DNA of 64,000 nucleotides from Pandoraea captiosa (GTDB taxonomy: Bacteria; Pseudomonadota; Gammaproteobacteria; Burkholderiales; Burkholderiaceae): positions 310,001 to 374,000 of the forward strand of contig NZ_CABPSQ010000002.1 in the NCBI RefSeq assembly GCF_902459775.1, given 5' to 3'. Under the pieces are notes generated by a model. The model saw nothing but the letters and a program-made list of their open reading frames with translations. It was not told where the DNA came from and searched no databases. A program made the position numbers and the translations under genes. Below, piece after piece: positions 46,013 to 55,282 of this stretch; position 1 is the first letter of the stretch; each line of letters opens with the position of its first letter.

Positions 46013-47720
46013 GCGGATTCGCGCTGCGTTGGCGCGTTTCGGGCAGCGTGCCAGAACGCGCGCCGTCGTTCACCCCATCACCGATCTGCGCGAGTCCGAC
46101 ATTCAGACGCTTGGCTGGCGTCAGGACCTGGGCATCACGCTCCCAGGCGCGGAGCACGGCTCGCTGGTACTCGTGGCGATGAAGCCGCGTCTGTATCTCA
46201 TGCTGCTCGAACACACCACTTTCGTGCGCACGCAGGGGTCGGACTTGCTCGAGCGCTTCGACCGCGCCGTGCGGGCAAAGCATCGCCTCGATCTCGAAGG
46301 CATTTACGTCGGCACCACCGAAGAGATTCTGCTGATGCAATCGCGGTTGCAACAGCCGGGCGACGACGGCGGCCAGACCGGCGAGCAGCGAACGGGCGCG
46401 TATCGCAATTTCGATCTGATCATCGAGCGCGCGGTCGACGCCGGTGCGTCGGACATCCATTTCGAATTTCGCGAAGGACGGCAAGTGAACGTGCGCATGC
46501 GGATTCACGGCAAGTTGCGCACCGCCGCCGAGAGCGACCGCCTGGCGCGCGACTATCATGCCATGCTCGACGCGGTGTCCGCGGCTTACAACTCGCGCGC
46601 CGATCCGAGCAGCCGCAGCCACAATCACTTCGACGAAGCGCAGCACCAAAGCTGTTCGATTCCGCTGACGATCCGCCAGCGCAAGTATCAGTTGCGGTTC
46701 CAGAGCGTGAAGGAGAATCGCGGCGTGGACGTGGTGTTGCGCCTGCTGGTCAACGAAGCAACCGATGGCGACGTGCTCACGTTGTCGCAACTGGGCTATT
46801 CCGACGATCAGGTCGAAATTCTGGAAGATGCCGTGCATCGCAGCCCCGGGCTCACGATCATTGCCGGCGAGACCGGGTCGGGAAAGTCCACGACGTTGCG
46901 CACGCTGATGACTTACGAGCGCGACTCCGGCAAGAAATTCTTCTCCATCGAGGACCCGGTCGAGTACATTCAGCCGCATATGACGCAGATTCCGATTCAG
47001 CGTCGCGCGGAGGACAGTCCCGGCGATTCTCCGTTTGGCGCCGCTGCCAAAGTCCTGTTGCGGGGCGACCCCGACAAACTCATGCCCGGCGAGATCCGCG
47101 ACGTGGAGACCGGGTCGTTCGCCAAGTCGATGACGGAGACGGGCCACCAGGTGTTGTCGACGGTGCACGCATCGAGTGCGTTCGGGATCGTCACACGTCT
47201 CGTTAGCGACGAGATCGGCATGCCGCTCGCCGCCGTCACCTCACCGAACTTCCTGACGGCCATCGTTTATCAGAAGCTGATTCCCGTGTTGTGCGGCCAC
47301 TGCAAGCGGCCTGCGTCGCAGGCGCTCGACGACGCCACGCTGTCGGTGATCGGCGCACTCGGCATCGATACCTCGAAGGTCTGCGTCGAAGGGCCGGGTT
47401 GTGAGCGCTGCAACGGGCGCGGCACGCGCGGGCAGACGGTGGTTGCCGAAGTCTGCGAATTGTCCGACGCGCTGCTCGATCTGTTGCGCGAAGGGCACTT
47501 CTGGGAAGCCGAGCGGCACTGGCGTGCATGCCACGACGGTGACCTCACCAGCGCGAACATGACCGGCAAGTCCGCGATGGAGCACGCCATGTACAAGATG
47601 TCGCAGGGGTTGGTCGATCCCCGCGACGTGGAAGCCGCGTTCTGCAAGCTCAAGAAATTCCATTTTCGCCAGTCCGCGTCGTTGAGTGCGCCGTCATCGA
47701 GGCGGCTTGCCAGCGTTTGA
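45996..47720 (+). CDS. pilQ: Type IVb pilus assembly ATPase PilQ (GspE family)
   Basis: 574 residues from GTG 45996 (GGAG 7 bases upstream), overlapping pilP by 17 bases. N-terminal domain to about 135, then the secretion-ATPase core with Walker A GETGSGKST (about 290-300) and Asp/His boxes (EDPVEYIQ, TVHASSAFGIVTRL). A CxxC pair (LCGHCKRP, CERCNGRG) near 432-475 binds zinc as in GspE/PilB. It powers pilus extension. Confidence 0.93.
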   Translation: MATISERIRAALARFGQRARTRAVVHPITDLRESDIQTLGWRQDLGITLPGAEHGSLVLVAMKPRLYLMLLEHTTFVRTQGSDLLERFDRAVRAKHRLDLEGIYVGTTEEILLMQSRLQQPGDDGGQTGEQRTGAYRNFDLIIERAVDAGASDIHFEFREGRQVNVRMRIHGKLRTAAESDRLARDYHAMLDAVSAAYNSRADPSSRSHNHFDEAQHQSCSIPLTIRQRKYQLRFQSVKENRGVDVVLRLLVNEATDGDVLTLSQLGYSDDQVEILEDAVHRSPGLTIIAGETGSGKSTTLRTLMTYERDSGKKFFSIEDPVEYIQPHMTQIPIQRRAEDSPGDSPFGAAAKVLLRGDPDKLMPGEIRDVETGSFAKSMTETGHQVLSTVHASSAFGIVTRLVSDEIGMPLAAVTSPNFLTAIVYQKLIPVLCGHCKRPASQALDDATLSVIGALGIDTSKVCVEGPGCERCNGRGTRGQTVVAEVCELSDALLDLLREGHFWEAERHWRACHDGDLTSANMTGKSAMEHAMYKMSQGLVDPRDVEAAFCKLKKFHFRQSASLSAPSSRRLASV

Positions 47721-47802
47721 CATGACATGACGTTTACGTGCGTCTAATGTCCTCGCCTCCCTGGTCTTCCCTGCCTTCCCAGGCTTTCCAGTCTCTTTTG
47801 CC

Positions 47803-48894
47803 ATGATCGAAGCCGCCAAGCGTCTGCTCGCCAACCTCACCCCCGTTCGCGATCCCTATCCCGGTTTGACGAAGGCCAAGCGTCGATTCCGCAAGACGCG
47901 CGCCAAGTTCTACAGCGATTTCGCCGACGCCATCGAAGACGGCGCGAATCCGTTCGAGCTGTTTTCCCGACGCCATGCGCGTGCGAAGGAGCGACGCAAT
48001 CCGATGGCGCCGCTGTACGCCGTTTGGCGCGACCGCGCCAGTTCGAAGAATCTGCAAAAGTCGTGGGCCGGTACGATTCCCGACGAGGACCTCGTGGTCA
48101 TCGCGGCGGGCGAAAAAGGCGACTTGCCCGGCACGTTGCGTTTTCTCGCACGCGTGGTCACCCTGCAACAGCAAACCCGCTCGGCCATCGCCGGGGCAGT
48201 AGCACTGCCGATCTTCATGTCGGTGCTGCTCGCAGCCATTCAGCTTGGGGTGGCCTACGGCATGATGCCGATCATGACGGAGATCATGCCGCCGGAGAAG
48301 TTTCCGCTCGTCGGTGCCGGGCTTTACGCGATGTCGGGCTTTGTTGCGACGTGGTGGCCGCTTCTCTATGGCGTGCCCGCTGCCCTCGTGGTGGGCATGT
48401 CGCTGTCGTTTAGCCGCTGGACGGGGCCGCTGCGTCGGCGCTTCGACAGTTTCGGCCCGTATGCGGTGTATCGCGACGTTCGCGCCGGCGAGTTTCTCGT
48501 GGCGCTCGCTGCGCTCACGAGCGCCAAGACCTCGGTGTTCGACGCCGTCTCGCTGTTGCTCGCGCGTGCGTCGCCGTGGCTGCGCTGGCATTTGCTGCGC
48601 ATGCGCGCGTCGCTCAGGAGCGAGCGCAGCATGATCAAGGCGATGGACACCGGCCTCTTCAATGAGGAAGTGTTTGACCGCCTCGTGGAGTATGCCGGTC
48701 GTACCAATTTCGACGCCGGCATTCGCAAGATCGGGCTCATGACCATCGAGGAAGTTGCCGAGCGCATCAAGGCGCGCTCGGCGACGTTGCGCTCGGTGCT
48801 GCTCGCACTGGTGGGCCTGACGATCATCTTCACCGTCGGCGGCATGCTGCAAATCGGCCATGCGGCGGGCGAATACGCGCAGTCGATGTTCTGA
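47803..48894 (+). CDS. pilR: Type IVb pilus inner-membrane platform protein PilR (GspF/PilC-like)
   Basis: 363 residues with two similar halves and three hydrophobic segments (about 128-160, 165-200, 328-352), the T2SF layout. The first cytoplasmic half has ARAKERRNPMAPLYAVWRD. It anchors the ATPase and extracts pilins from the membrane. The stop overlaps the peptidase start (TGATG). Confidence 0.9.
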   Translation: MIEAAKRLLANLTPVRDPYPGLTKAKRRFRKTRAKFYSDFADAIEDGANPFELFSRRHARAKERRNPMAPLYAVWRDRASSKNLQKSWAGTIPDEDLVVIAAGEKGDLPGTLRFLARVVTLQQQTRSAIAGAVALPIFMSVLLAAIQLGVAYGMMPIMTEIMPPEKFPLVGAGLYAMSGFVATWWPLLYGVPAALVVGMSLSFSRWTGPLRRRFDSFGPYAVYRDVRAGEFLVALAALTSAKTSVFDAVSLLLARASPWLRWHLLRMRASLRSERSMIKAMDTGLFNEEVFDRLVEYAGRTNFDAGIRKIGLMTIEEVAERIKARSATLRSVLLALVGLTIIFTVGGMLQIGHAAGEYAQSMF

Positions 48895-49820
48895 TGGACG
48901 CGTTCATCGATTGCCTATGGGGTGCCTTGGATGCCCTTGAGACCGTTGAGACCCTTGAGGCCTTTCGCGACCTGCCGCGTGAAGGCGTCGTCGCCGTCAT
49001 GGCGACGCTGGGACTGTTCGTCGGCAGCTTCCTGAACGTGGTCGTGTATCGCCTGCCGCGCATGCTGGAGACGCAATGGGCGCGGGAAATCGCGGCCTGG
49101 TCGGGGCAGACACCGCCCGTGACGCCGACGTTCAATCTCGCATGGCCGCGCTCACGCTGTCCGTCCTGCGAGACACCGATTGCGGCGCGTCATAACCTGC
49201 CGGTCGTCAGCTACCTGGGGCTGCGCGGGCGATGTGCGGCTTGCGGCGCTCGCATCTCGGCCCGTTATGCTCTGGTGGAATTGTCGGTCGGCGCGTTGTT
49301 CGCGGCCCTCGCGTGGACATTCGTGCCGATGAGCCAATACGGCACGATGCTCGCGTGGTGCGGTTTTGGCGCGACGGCGCTTGCGCTCGCCCTCATCGAC
49401 ATGGACACGCGTCTGCTGCCCGATGCGCTGACGTTGCCGCTGCTGTGGGCAGGTTTGCTGTGCGCGGTAGCGGGCCTGACGTTACCCCTTGACGAGGCCG
49501 TGCTCGGGGCGGCGTTGGGCTATGGCGTGATGTGCCTGATCGGGGGCGTCTATCGGGCGCTCGCGCATCAGGACGGCCTGGGCGGCGGCGACGCGAAGCT
49601 CGTTGCCGCCTGCGGCGCATGGCTGGGATGGACCGGTATTCCGCTGATGCTGGCGTTCGGCGCCACGGCGGCAACGCTCGCCTTCGCGGCATTCGGGCTT
49701 GTGCGCGGGCGCGTGTTGCGCGAACCACTGCCGTTCGGTCCGTGGCTGGTGTTCGGCGCGTTGACGAGCGCACTGTGGGGCGAGCGCTTCCTAAACCTGT
49801 GGCTGCGCACGCGCGCCTGA
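48894..49820 (+). CDS. pilU: Prepilin peptidase / N-methyltransferase (PilD/PilU, A24 family)
   Basis: 308 residues with about seven membrane helices. The N-terminal methylase part has FVGSFLNVVVYRLPRMLE and two zinc CxxC pairs (CPSCETP and CAACGARIS); the protease part has the Asp pair in LIDMDTRLLPD and GGGDAKLVA. R64 PilU is a shorter peptidase; this is the full two-domain type. It should process the pilin at 41112. The 3' end overlaps the convergent oxidoreductase gene by 30 bases. The N-terminal 30 residues derive from repetitive DNA (gagaccctt-like) and may not all be used. Confidence 0.93.
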   Translation: MDAFIDCLWGALDALETVETLEAFRDLPREGVVAVMATLGLFVGSFLNVVVYRLPRMLETQWAREIAAWSGQTPPVTPTFNLAWPRSRCPSCETPIAARHNLPVVSYLGLRGRCAACGARISARYALVELSVGALFAALAWTFVPMSQYGTMLAWCGFGATALALALIDMDTRLLPDALTLPLLWAGLLCAVAGLTLPLDEAVLGAALGYGVMCLIGGVYRALAHQDGLGGGDAKLVAACGAWLGWTGIPLMLAFGATAATLAFAAFGLVRGRVLREPLPFGPWLVFGALTSALWGERFLNLWLRTRA

Positions 49821-51497
49821 GGCGATCGTTTCCGGCAGCGCGGCAATGGTCTGCGCGGCAGGCATACGAGGCGTGTCGCTGGCAGCAGACGCAGTCACAC
49901 CGCTTGCTGCCGCGCTCGCCAACATCAGATCCGCCGCCTTCTCGCCGATCATCATCGATGGCGCGTTCGTGTTGCCGCCGATGAGCGTCGGCATGATCGA
50001 GGCGTCCACCACCCGCAGCCCTTCGACGCCGCGCACGCGCAGTTCGGTGTCCACGACCGACTGCGCGTCGGCGCCCATCCGACACGTGCCGACCGGATGA
50101 TAAATCGTGTCCGCACGCGCACGAATCAGCGCGGTGAGGGCTTCGTCGGATTCCACCCCCCGGCTATGTAACTCTTCGCCGCCGAACCTGGCGAGCGATG
50201 GCGCGGCGAGTATGCGACGGATGACGCGCGCGCCGCGCAGCAACGTGTCGACGTCTTCCTGCGCGCTCAGGAATGCCGGGTCGATCAGCGGGGCGTCGCG
50301 CATGTCGGCGGAGGCGAGCGTCACGCGTCCGCGGCTCTTCGGGCGAAGCACGCACGCGTGCAGCGACATGCCGCGTCGCAGGTGCGGCCGACGGTTATGG
50401 TTGTCGCAGATGCCCACGAGAAAGTGCATCTGCAAATCGGGCCGCGTGAGTGACGGATCGCTCTTGAGGAATCCGCCTGCCTCCGCGACGTTACTGGCGA
50501 ACAGGCCGCGCCGGTCGCGCAGATACTGCAATCCCTGTGTGAGCAGATGCCACAGCCCGGCGGGCGTGTAGCCGACGAGGTCGGGATGCGCGACGTACTT
50601 GTTGACGATGAAGTCGATGTGGTCCTGCAAGTTCTCGCCGACGCCGGGCGCGTCGACACGGACCTCCACGCCATGCGCGCGAAGTTGCTCGGCAGGGCCG
50701 ATGCCCGAGCACATCAGCAACTGCGGCGAATTGAATGCCCCGGCGCTCAGCACGACTTCGGCGCGTGCACGGAGGGTCTGCACCGCGCCGTGGCGTTGCA
50801 GTTTGATGCCGGCGGCGCGGTTGCCGTCGAAGACGATGCGCTGCACGAGCGCGTCGGTGATCACGTGCAGATTCGCGCGCGCCTTGCCGTGCAGATAGGC
50901 GCGCGCGGCGTTCCATCGCTGGCCGCCTTTCTGCGTGACCTGATAGATGCCCGCGCCTTCGTAATGCTCGCCGTTGAAGTCTTCGCTCACGGGGAATCCG
51001 GCTTCTCGCGCGGCGTCGACATAGTGTCGGGAGAATGGATTGACGGTCTGCAAATCGGCGACGTTGAGCGGGCCGCCGACGCCATGCCACGCATTGGCGC
51101 CGCGCTCGTTGTTCTCGTTGCGACGGAAGTAAGGCAGCACGTCGTCCCACCCCCACCCGGTACACCCGGCAGCCGCCCAATCGTTGTAGTCGTCGGGATG
51201 ACCGCGCGTGTAGATCATCGCGTTGATCGAACTGGAACCCCCAAGGCCGCGGCCTCGTGGCTGATAGCCCTGACGTCCTCCCAGTCCCGCCTGCGGCGTC
51301 GTGCGGTAGCCATAGTTGCGGCGCGACGCGAACGGCACCAGTGCAGCGAGACCGAGTGGCAGACGCACAAGGAAGCTGTTGTCGGGCGGGCCCGCTTCCA
51401 CGAGCGCGATGGTGCGCTCGGGCAAACCGTCCGCCAGTCGCGCAGCCAGTGCGCAACCGGCCGAACCGCCACCGACAATGACGTAGTCGTAGTCCAT
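49791..51497 (-). CDS. GMC-family FAD-dependent alcohol/choline dehydrogenase-like oxidoreductase
   Basis: 568 residues. FAD-binding motif VGGGSAGCALAARL at the N-terminus, GRGLGGSSSINAMIYTRG signature 1, ELLMCSG-type signature 2 (AGAFNSPQLLMCSGIGP), and the catalytic His in HPVGTCRMG with Asn in GGNTNAPSMM. It oxidises alcohols; the substrate cannot be inferred (the common choline annotation is weak). The C-terminal 35 residues are an Ala-rich extension whose DNA overlaps the prepilin peptidase gene. Confidence 0.92.
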   Translation of the reverse strand: MDYDYVIVGGGSAGCALAARLADGLPERTIALVEAGPPDNSFLVRLPLGLAALVPFASRRNYGYRTTPQAGLGGRQGYQPRGRGLGGSSSINAMIYTRGHPDDYNDWAAAGCTGWGWDDVLPYFRRNENNERGANAWHGVGGPLNVADLQTVNPFSRHYVDAAREAGFPVSEDFNGEHYEGAGIYQVTQKGGQRWNAARAYLHGKARANLHVITDALVQRIVFDGNRAAGIKLQRHGAVQTLRARAEVVLSAGAFNSPQLLMCSGIGPAEQLRAHGVEVRVDAPGVGENLQDHIDFIVNKYVAHPDLVGYTPAGLWHLLTQGLQYLRDRRGLFASNVAEAGGFLKSDPSLTRPDLQMHFLVGICDNHNRRPHLRRGMSLHACVLRPKSRGRVTLASADMRDAPLIDPAFLSAQEDVDTLLRGARVIRRILAAPSLARFGGEELHSRGVESDEALTALIRARADTIYHPVGTCRMGADAQSVVDTELRVRGVEGLRVVDASIMPTLIGGNTNAPSMMIGEKAADLMLASAAASGVTASAASDTPRMPAAQTIAALPETIASGARAQPQV

Positions 51498-51900
51498 GCT
51501 GTCATCCTCCCTTTGGATGGCATTGCTTCAACTGTGGTGTTGAATGCGTTCGCTGCTTTTGCTTCTCTTATTTTTCGCGATGCCGTGGCTTGCGTCGTTG
51601 CGCTGCACGTTGCTGCTGTCTCTCGATGCACTGATGCACGTGATGCATGTGACGGTTGTGTGTTCTGTACGGACGCTACCCGTTGTCACTTTGCGGTGGC
51701 GCTTATTGTAGGCAGACATCGGGCCCGACCGGGGGCGAAGTGAAGCATTCCTCTAATTTGTGCGAACTCGGGAACATGAGGGCTATGATGAAATGATTGC
51801 CTTCAGGTGACCGTCCCATGATTGGCATTCCGAGCGCAGCCAGACGACACGAGGGATTGCACCGAGGCCGGTAGGGAAGACAGGGAGACAGGGAGACACG
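51498..51900. promoter_or_regulatory. Divergent region between the GMC oxidoreductase and aidB-like genes
   Basis: 403 bases without a gene, AT-richer than its surroundings at 51530-51600. TATGAT at 51784-51789 could be a -10 box for the aidB-like gene. Before the ATG lies gacagggagacagggagacac, a short repeat that includes the ribosome site. No operator or RNA motif was recognised. Confidence 0.45.
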
Positions 51901-53565
51901 ATGGCTGAGCTCTGGCAGACGCACGACGTCACCAATCAGGTGCCGCCGCTCACGGACTACAACCTGTACGCCACCGACACGGCGCTGCAAGCCGCCGTGG
52001 CCGCGTTCGACGCCGCCTGGCATGCAAAGACGTTGCATCGTCAGGGCGCGCGGCTGGGCGAGGCGGAGGTGCAGCAATGGGCGCAGGACGCCAATCGGCA
52101 CGCCCCGGAGTTGCAATCCTTCGATTCTCAAGGCAATCGGATCGACCGTATCGAGTTCCATCCGGCGTGGCATTCGCTCATGGGGCTGTTGCGCGGGGCG
52201 CAGTTGCAGTCGCTGCCCTGGGCGCAGCCGCGCGGTGGGGCGATGGCGGCGCGCACGGCGTCGTATTTCCTGCACGCGCAGAATGAAGCCGGCTCGCTAT
52301 GCCCCACCACGATGACCTTCGCGAGCATTCCCGTGCTCGCTCGCGAGCCTGCGCTCTTCGCGAGCCTCAAGGACAAGTTGCTTGCGCCGCAACACGATCC
52401 GCGCGACGTACCGCTTGCGCAGAAGCACGCCATCCTCATCGGCATGGGCATGACGGAAAAGCAGGGCGGCTCGGACGTGCGCACCAACACGACGCGCGCC
52501 ACCGATCGCGGCGACGGCACGTTCTCGCTCGTCGGGCACAAGTGGTTCTTCTCCGCGCCGCAGTGCGACGCGCATCTCGTCCTCGCGCGTGAGCACGACA
52601 GCGACGCATTGTCATGCTTCTTCGTGCCGCGATACGCGCCGGATGGCCGCAAGAACGCCGTGCAGGTCCAGCGTCTCAAGGACAAGTTGGGGAACCGGTC
52701 GAATGCGAGCAGCGAGGTCGAATTTCAGGGCGCTTACGGCGTGCGTGTCGGTGCACCGGGACGCGGCATCCCCACCATCATCGAGATGGCGACGTACACG
52801 CGACTCGACTGCGTGATCGGCAGTGCTGCGATGATGCGCACGGGCGTCGTGCAGGCGACGCATCACGCGCGCCACCGCGTGGCGTTCGGTGCGAAGCTCG
52901 TCGATCAGGATCTGATGACGACGGTGCTCGCGGATCTCGCGCTGGAATCCGAAGCGGCGACCTGGCTCGCGATGCGCCTCGCACAGGCGTTCGATGCGAG
53001 TGCCGCCGACGACGATTCCCCGCTGCAACGTGCGTGGCGCCGCATCGTGTTGCCGGCGGCGAAGTTCTGGGTATGCAAGCGCGCGCTGGAACTGGCCGGT
53101 GAATGCATGGAAGTGTGGGGCGGCAACGGGTATGTGGAGACCGGACCGCTCGCGCGGCTGTATCGTGAGGCGCCCGTCAATTCGATCTGGGAAGGCTCGG
53201 GCAATGTGATGTGTCTGGACGTATTGCGGGCCATGAGCCGCGAGCCGGACGTGGCGCAAAGCTGGTTCCACTGGCTCGCCCAGCACACAGGGTCGCACCC
53301 CGCGCTGCGCGCCGCGCTCGCGCAGTTGCATGGCTGGCTCGCGGCGGACCCGGCAACGCATGCGGTGCGCGCGCGTGCCATTGCGCAACAGATCGTGTTG
53401 CTCGCACAGGCCGCGCTGCTGCTCGAGCATGCGCCGACCGATCTGGCGCATGGTTTCATCGAAAGCCGGTTTTCTACCCTCGGCGGGCGCGTGTACGGCG
53501 TGATGCCCGATACGCTCGCCGCCAGTGCCCAGCGCGCATGGCTCGACCGGGCGTTTCCCGGATGA
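51901..53565 (+). CDS. aidB: AidB-type acyl-CoA dehydrogenase family flavoprotein
   Basis: 554 residues following E. coli AidB over the full length: HAQNEAGSLCPTTMTFA, LIGMGMTEKQGGSDVRTNTT, VGHKWFFSAPQCDAHLVLA, RLKDKLGNRSNASSEVEFQ and EAPVNSIWEGSGNVMCLDVLR. AidB is an FAD protein that also binds DNA and is part of the adaptive response to alkylation in E. coli; its enzymatic role is unsettled. Here it lies next to catabolic genes, so an acyl-CoA dehydrogenase role is also open. The sequence contains the WEGSGN motif with the conserved Glu. Confidence 0.88.
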   Translation: MAELWQTHDVTNQVPPLTDYNLYATDTALQAAVAAFDAAWHAKTLHRQGARLGEAEVQQWAQDANRHAPELQSFDSQGNRIDRIEFHPAWHSLMGLLRGAQLQSLPWAQPRGGAMAARTASYFLHAQNEAGSLCPTTMTFASIPVLAREPALFASLKDKLLAPQHDPRDVPLAQKHAILIGMGMTEKQGGSDVRTNTTRATDRGDGTFSLVGHKWFFSAPQCDAHLVLAREHDSDALSCFFVPRYAPDGRKNAVQVQRLKDKLGNRSNASSEVEFQGAYGVRVGAPGRGIPTIIEMATYTRLDCVIGSAAMMRTGVVQATHHARHRVAFGAKLVDQDLMTTVLADLALESEAATWLAMRLAQAFDASAADDDSPLQRAWRRIVLPAAKFWVCKRALELAGECMEVWGGNGYVETGPLARLYREAPVNSIWEGSGNVMCLDVLRAMSREPDVAQSWFHWLAQHTGSHPALRAALAQLHGWLAADPATHAVRARAIAQQIVLLAQAALLLEHAPTDLAHGFIESRFSTLGGRVYGVMPDTLAASAQRAWLDRAFPG

Positions 53566-53634
53566 GACGGTTGCTGCGCAATTCGCATCGCTTCACATCA
53601 TTACAAGACTTCGACAGCGGCAGGGAGGATACGC

Positions 53635-55116
53635 ATGGGACACAAGGATGAGCCGGGCGGGCCGACGGGTGAACTGCATCCGGCAGCGGCATTGGACGTC
53701 TCCACCGACGACGACATGGCGCGTGCAATGCTGCTGCCGCGCTTCGACGCGATGCGGCATGCTCACAACGCCTCGCCGCACGTCGACTGGCCGACGCGCA
53801 AACGCCATCTGAAGGCATTGCAAGCGATGCTGCACAAGTATCGCGAGCCGTTTGCGAAGGCTATCGACGCCGACTTCAGCGGACGCTCGATGCAGGAAAC
53901 CGACATGCTCGAACTGTTCCCGTCGCTGGGGAATCTGAAGCATGCGCTGTCCCACACGCGGCGTTGGATGCGTGGCTCGCAAGGCTGGGCGAATCTGTGG
54001 CTGTTGCCTGCGCGTCAGGCGGTGGTGCCCCAACCGCTAGGTGTGGTCGGCGTCATCGTGCCCTGGAATTACCCGCTGTTTCTCGCAGTCGGTCCATTGA
54101 CGGATGCGTTGGCTGCGGGCAATCGCGTCATGATCAAAGTGTCCGAGGTCACACCGCGGTTCGCAGAAGTCTTTGCCTCGGCCGTTGCCGAAACGTTCGC
54201 GCCGGAGTGGGTGACGGTGGTCACTGGCGACGCACAGGTCGCACGCGCCTTCTCGACGCTGCCGTTCGACCATCTGCTGTTCACGGGCGCGACGTCCATC
54301 GGGCATCACGTGATGCGTGCGGCAAGCGAGCATCTCACGCCGGTGACCCTGGAGCTTGGCGGCAAGTCGCCCGCCATCATCGGCCCGGGCGCGCGCTGGG
54401 AGCATGCGGTGGAGCGCATCATGCTCGGCAAGCTGCTCAATGCGGGGCAGACATGCGTCGCCCCCGATTACGTGCTCGTGCCTCGTGAGAAGCTCGACAG
54501 TTTCGTCGCGACCGCGCGTCGTGTGGCGGCGCGGATGTACCCCGATGCCGTGAACAATCCGCAGTACACGAGCATCGTGTCGGCGCGGCACTTCGAGCGT
54601 CTGACAGGACTGGCGGGCGAGGCGGCAGCACAGGGGGCAACGTCGCATGCGCTGTTCGACGCTGCGCCGCAGGCGTCGCGCAGACGCTTGCCGCCGGTCG
54701 TACTCACGGGCGTGCACGATGGCATGCGCGTGATGCGCGAGGAGATCTTCGGGCCGCTGTTGCCGGTGGTGCCTTACGACGATCTGGAGGCTGCCATTGC
54801 CTACGTGAACGAGCGGCCGCGACCGCTCGCGTTGTACGTGTTCGATACCGATAACACGCGCATCGACAGGGTGGTGAACGGCACGATTTCGGGGGGTGTG
54901 ACCATCAACGACACGCTGCTGCACGTTGCGGAACATTCGCTGCCGTTTGGCGGTGTAGGACCGTCGGGCATGGGCGGGTATCACGGCGAAGCGGGTTTTC
55001 GCACGTTCTCCAAGGAGAAGCCCATCTTTCGCCAGGCCCGCTGGAATGGCGCCGGATTGCTCAACCCGCCTTATGGCAAGGTGTTCGCCGCGATGATTCG
55101 GCAACTGATCCGGTGA
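53635..55116 (+). CDS. calB: Coniferyl aldehyde dehydrogenase-like aldehyde dehydrogenase
   Basis: 493 residues of the aldehyde dehydrogenase superfamily with LGVVGVIVPWNYPLFLAVGP, general base Glu in LELGGKSPAII, and nucleophile Cys in NAGQTCVAPDYVLV. The LPARQAVVPQPLGVV and HVAEHSLPFGGVGPSGMGGYHG patterns are those of CalB-type enzymes, which oxidise coniferyl aldehyde or fatty aldehydes with NAD. It follows aidB by 69 bases in the same direction, probably co-transcribed, and ends at the terminator at 55196. Confidence 0.87.
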   Translation: MGHKDEPGGPTGELHPAAALDVSTDDDMARAMLLPRFDAMRHAHNASPHVDWPTRKRHLKALQAMLHKYREPFAKAIDADFSGRSMQETDMLELFPSLGNLKHALSHTRRWMRGSQGWANLWLLPARQAVVPQPLGVVGVIVPWNYPLFLAVGPLTDALAAGNRVMIKVSEVTPRFAEVFASAVAETFAPEWVTVVTGDAQVARAFSTLPFDHLLFTGATSIGHHVMRAASEHLTPVTLELGGKSPAIIGPGARWEHAVERIMLGKLLNAGQTCVAPDYVLVPREKLDSFVATARRVAARMYPDAVNNPQYTSIVSARHFERLTGLAGEAAAQGATSHALFDAAPQASRRRLPPVVLTGVHDGMRVMREEIFGPLLPVVPYDDLEAAIAYVNERPRPLALYVFDTDNTRIDRVVNGTISGGVTINDTLLHVAEHSLPFGGVGPSGMGGYHGEAGFRTFSKEKPIFRQARWNGAGLLNPPYGKVFAAMIRQLIR

Positions 55117-55195
55117 ATGCGCTGCTGCGTGAGTACCGATGAGCGCCGATGAGCGCCGCTGAGCGCGCAATGATCGTCGGCCATCTCTCCAAAAC

Positions 55196-55230
55196 AAAAC
55201 CCCCGCCGGTGTGACCCGAGCGGGGGTTTT
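55196..55230. terminator. Bidirectional terminator between calB and metK
   Basis: Perfect 11-base stem aaaacccccgc / gcgggggtttt with a 13-base loop. A-run and T-run flank it, so it can end transcripts from both strands. Confidence 0.92.
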
Positions 55231-55282
55231 GTCGGAACGATGCCGGTTTGCACCGGCATTGCCCATCAGACGTGGAGCCGAA

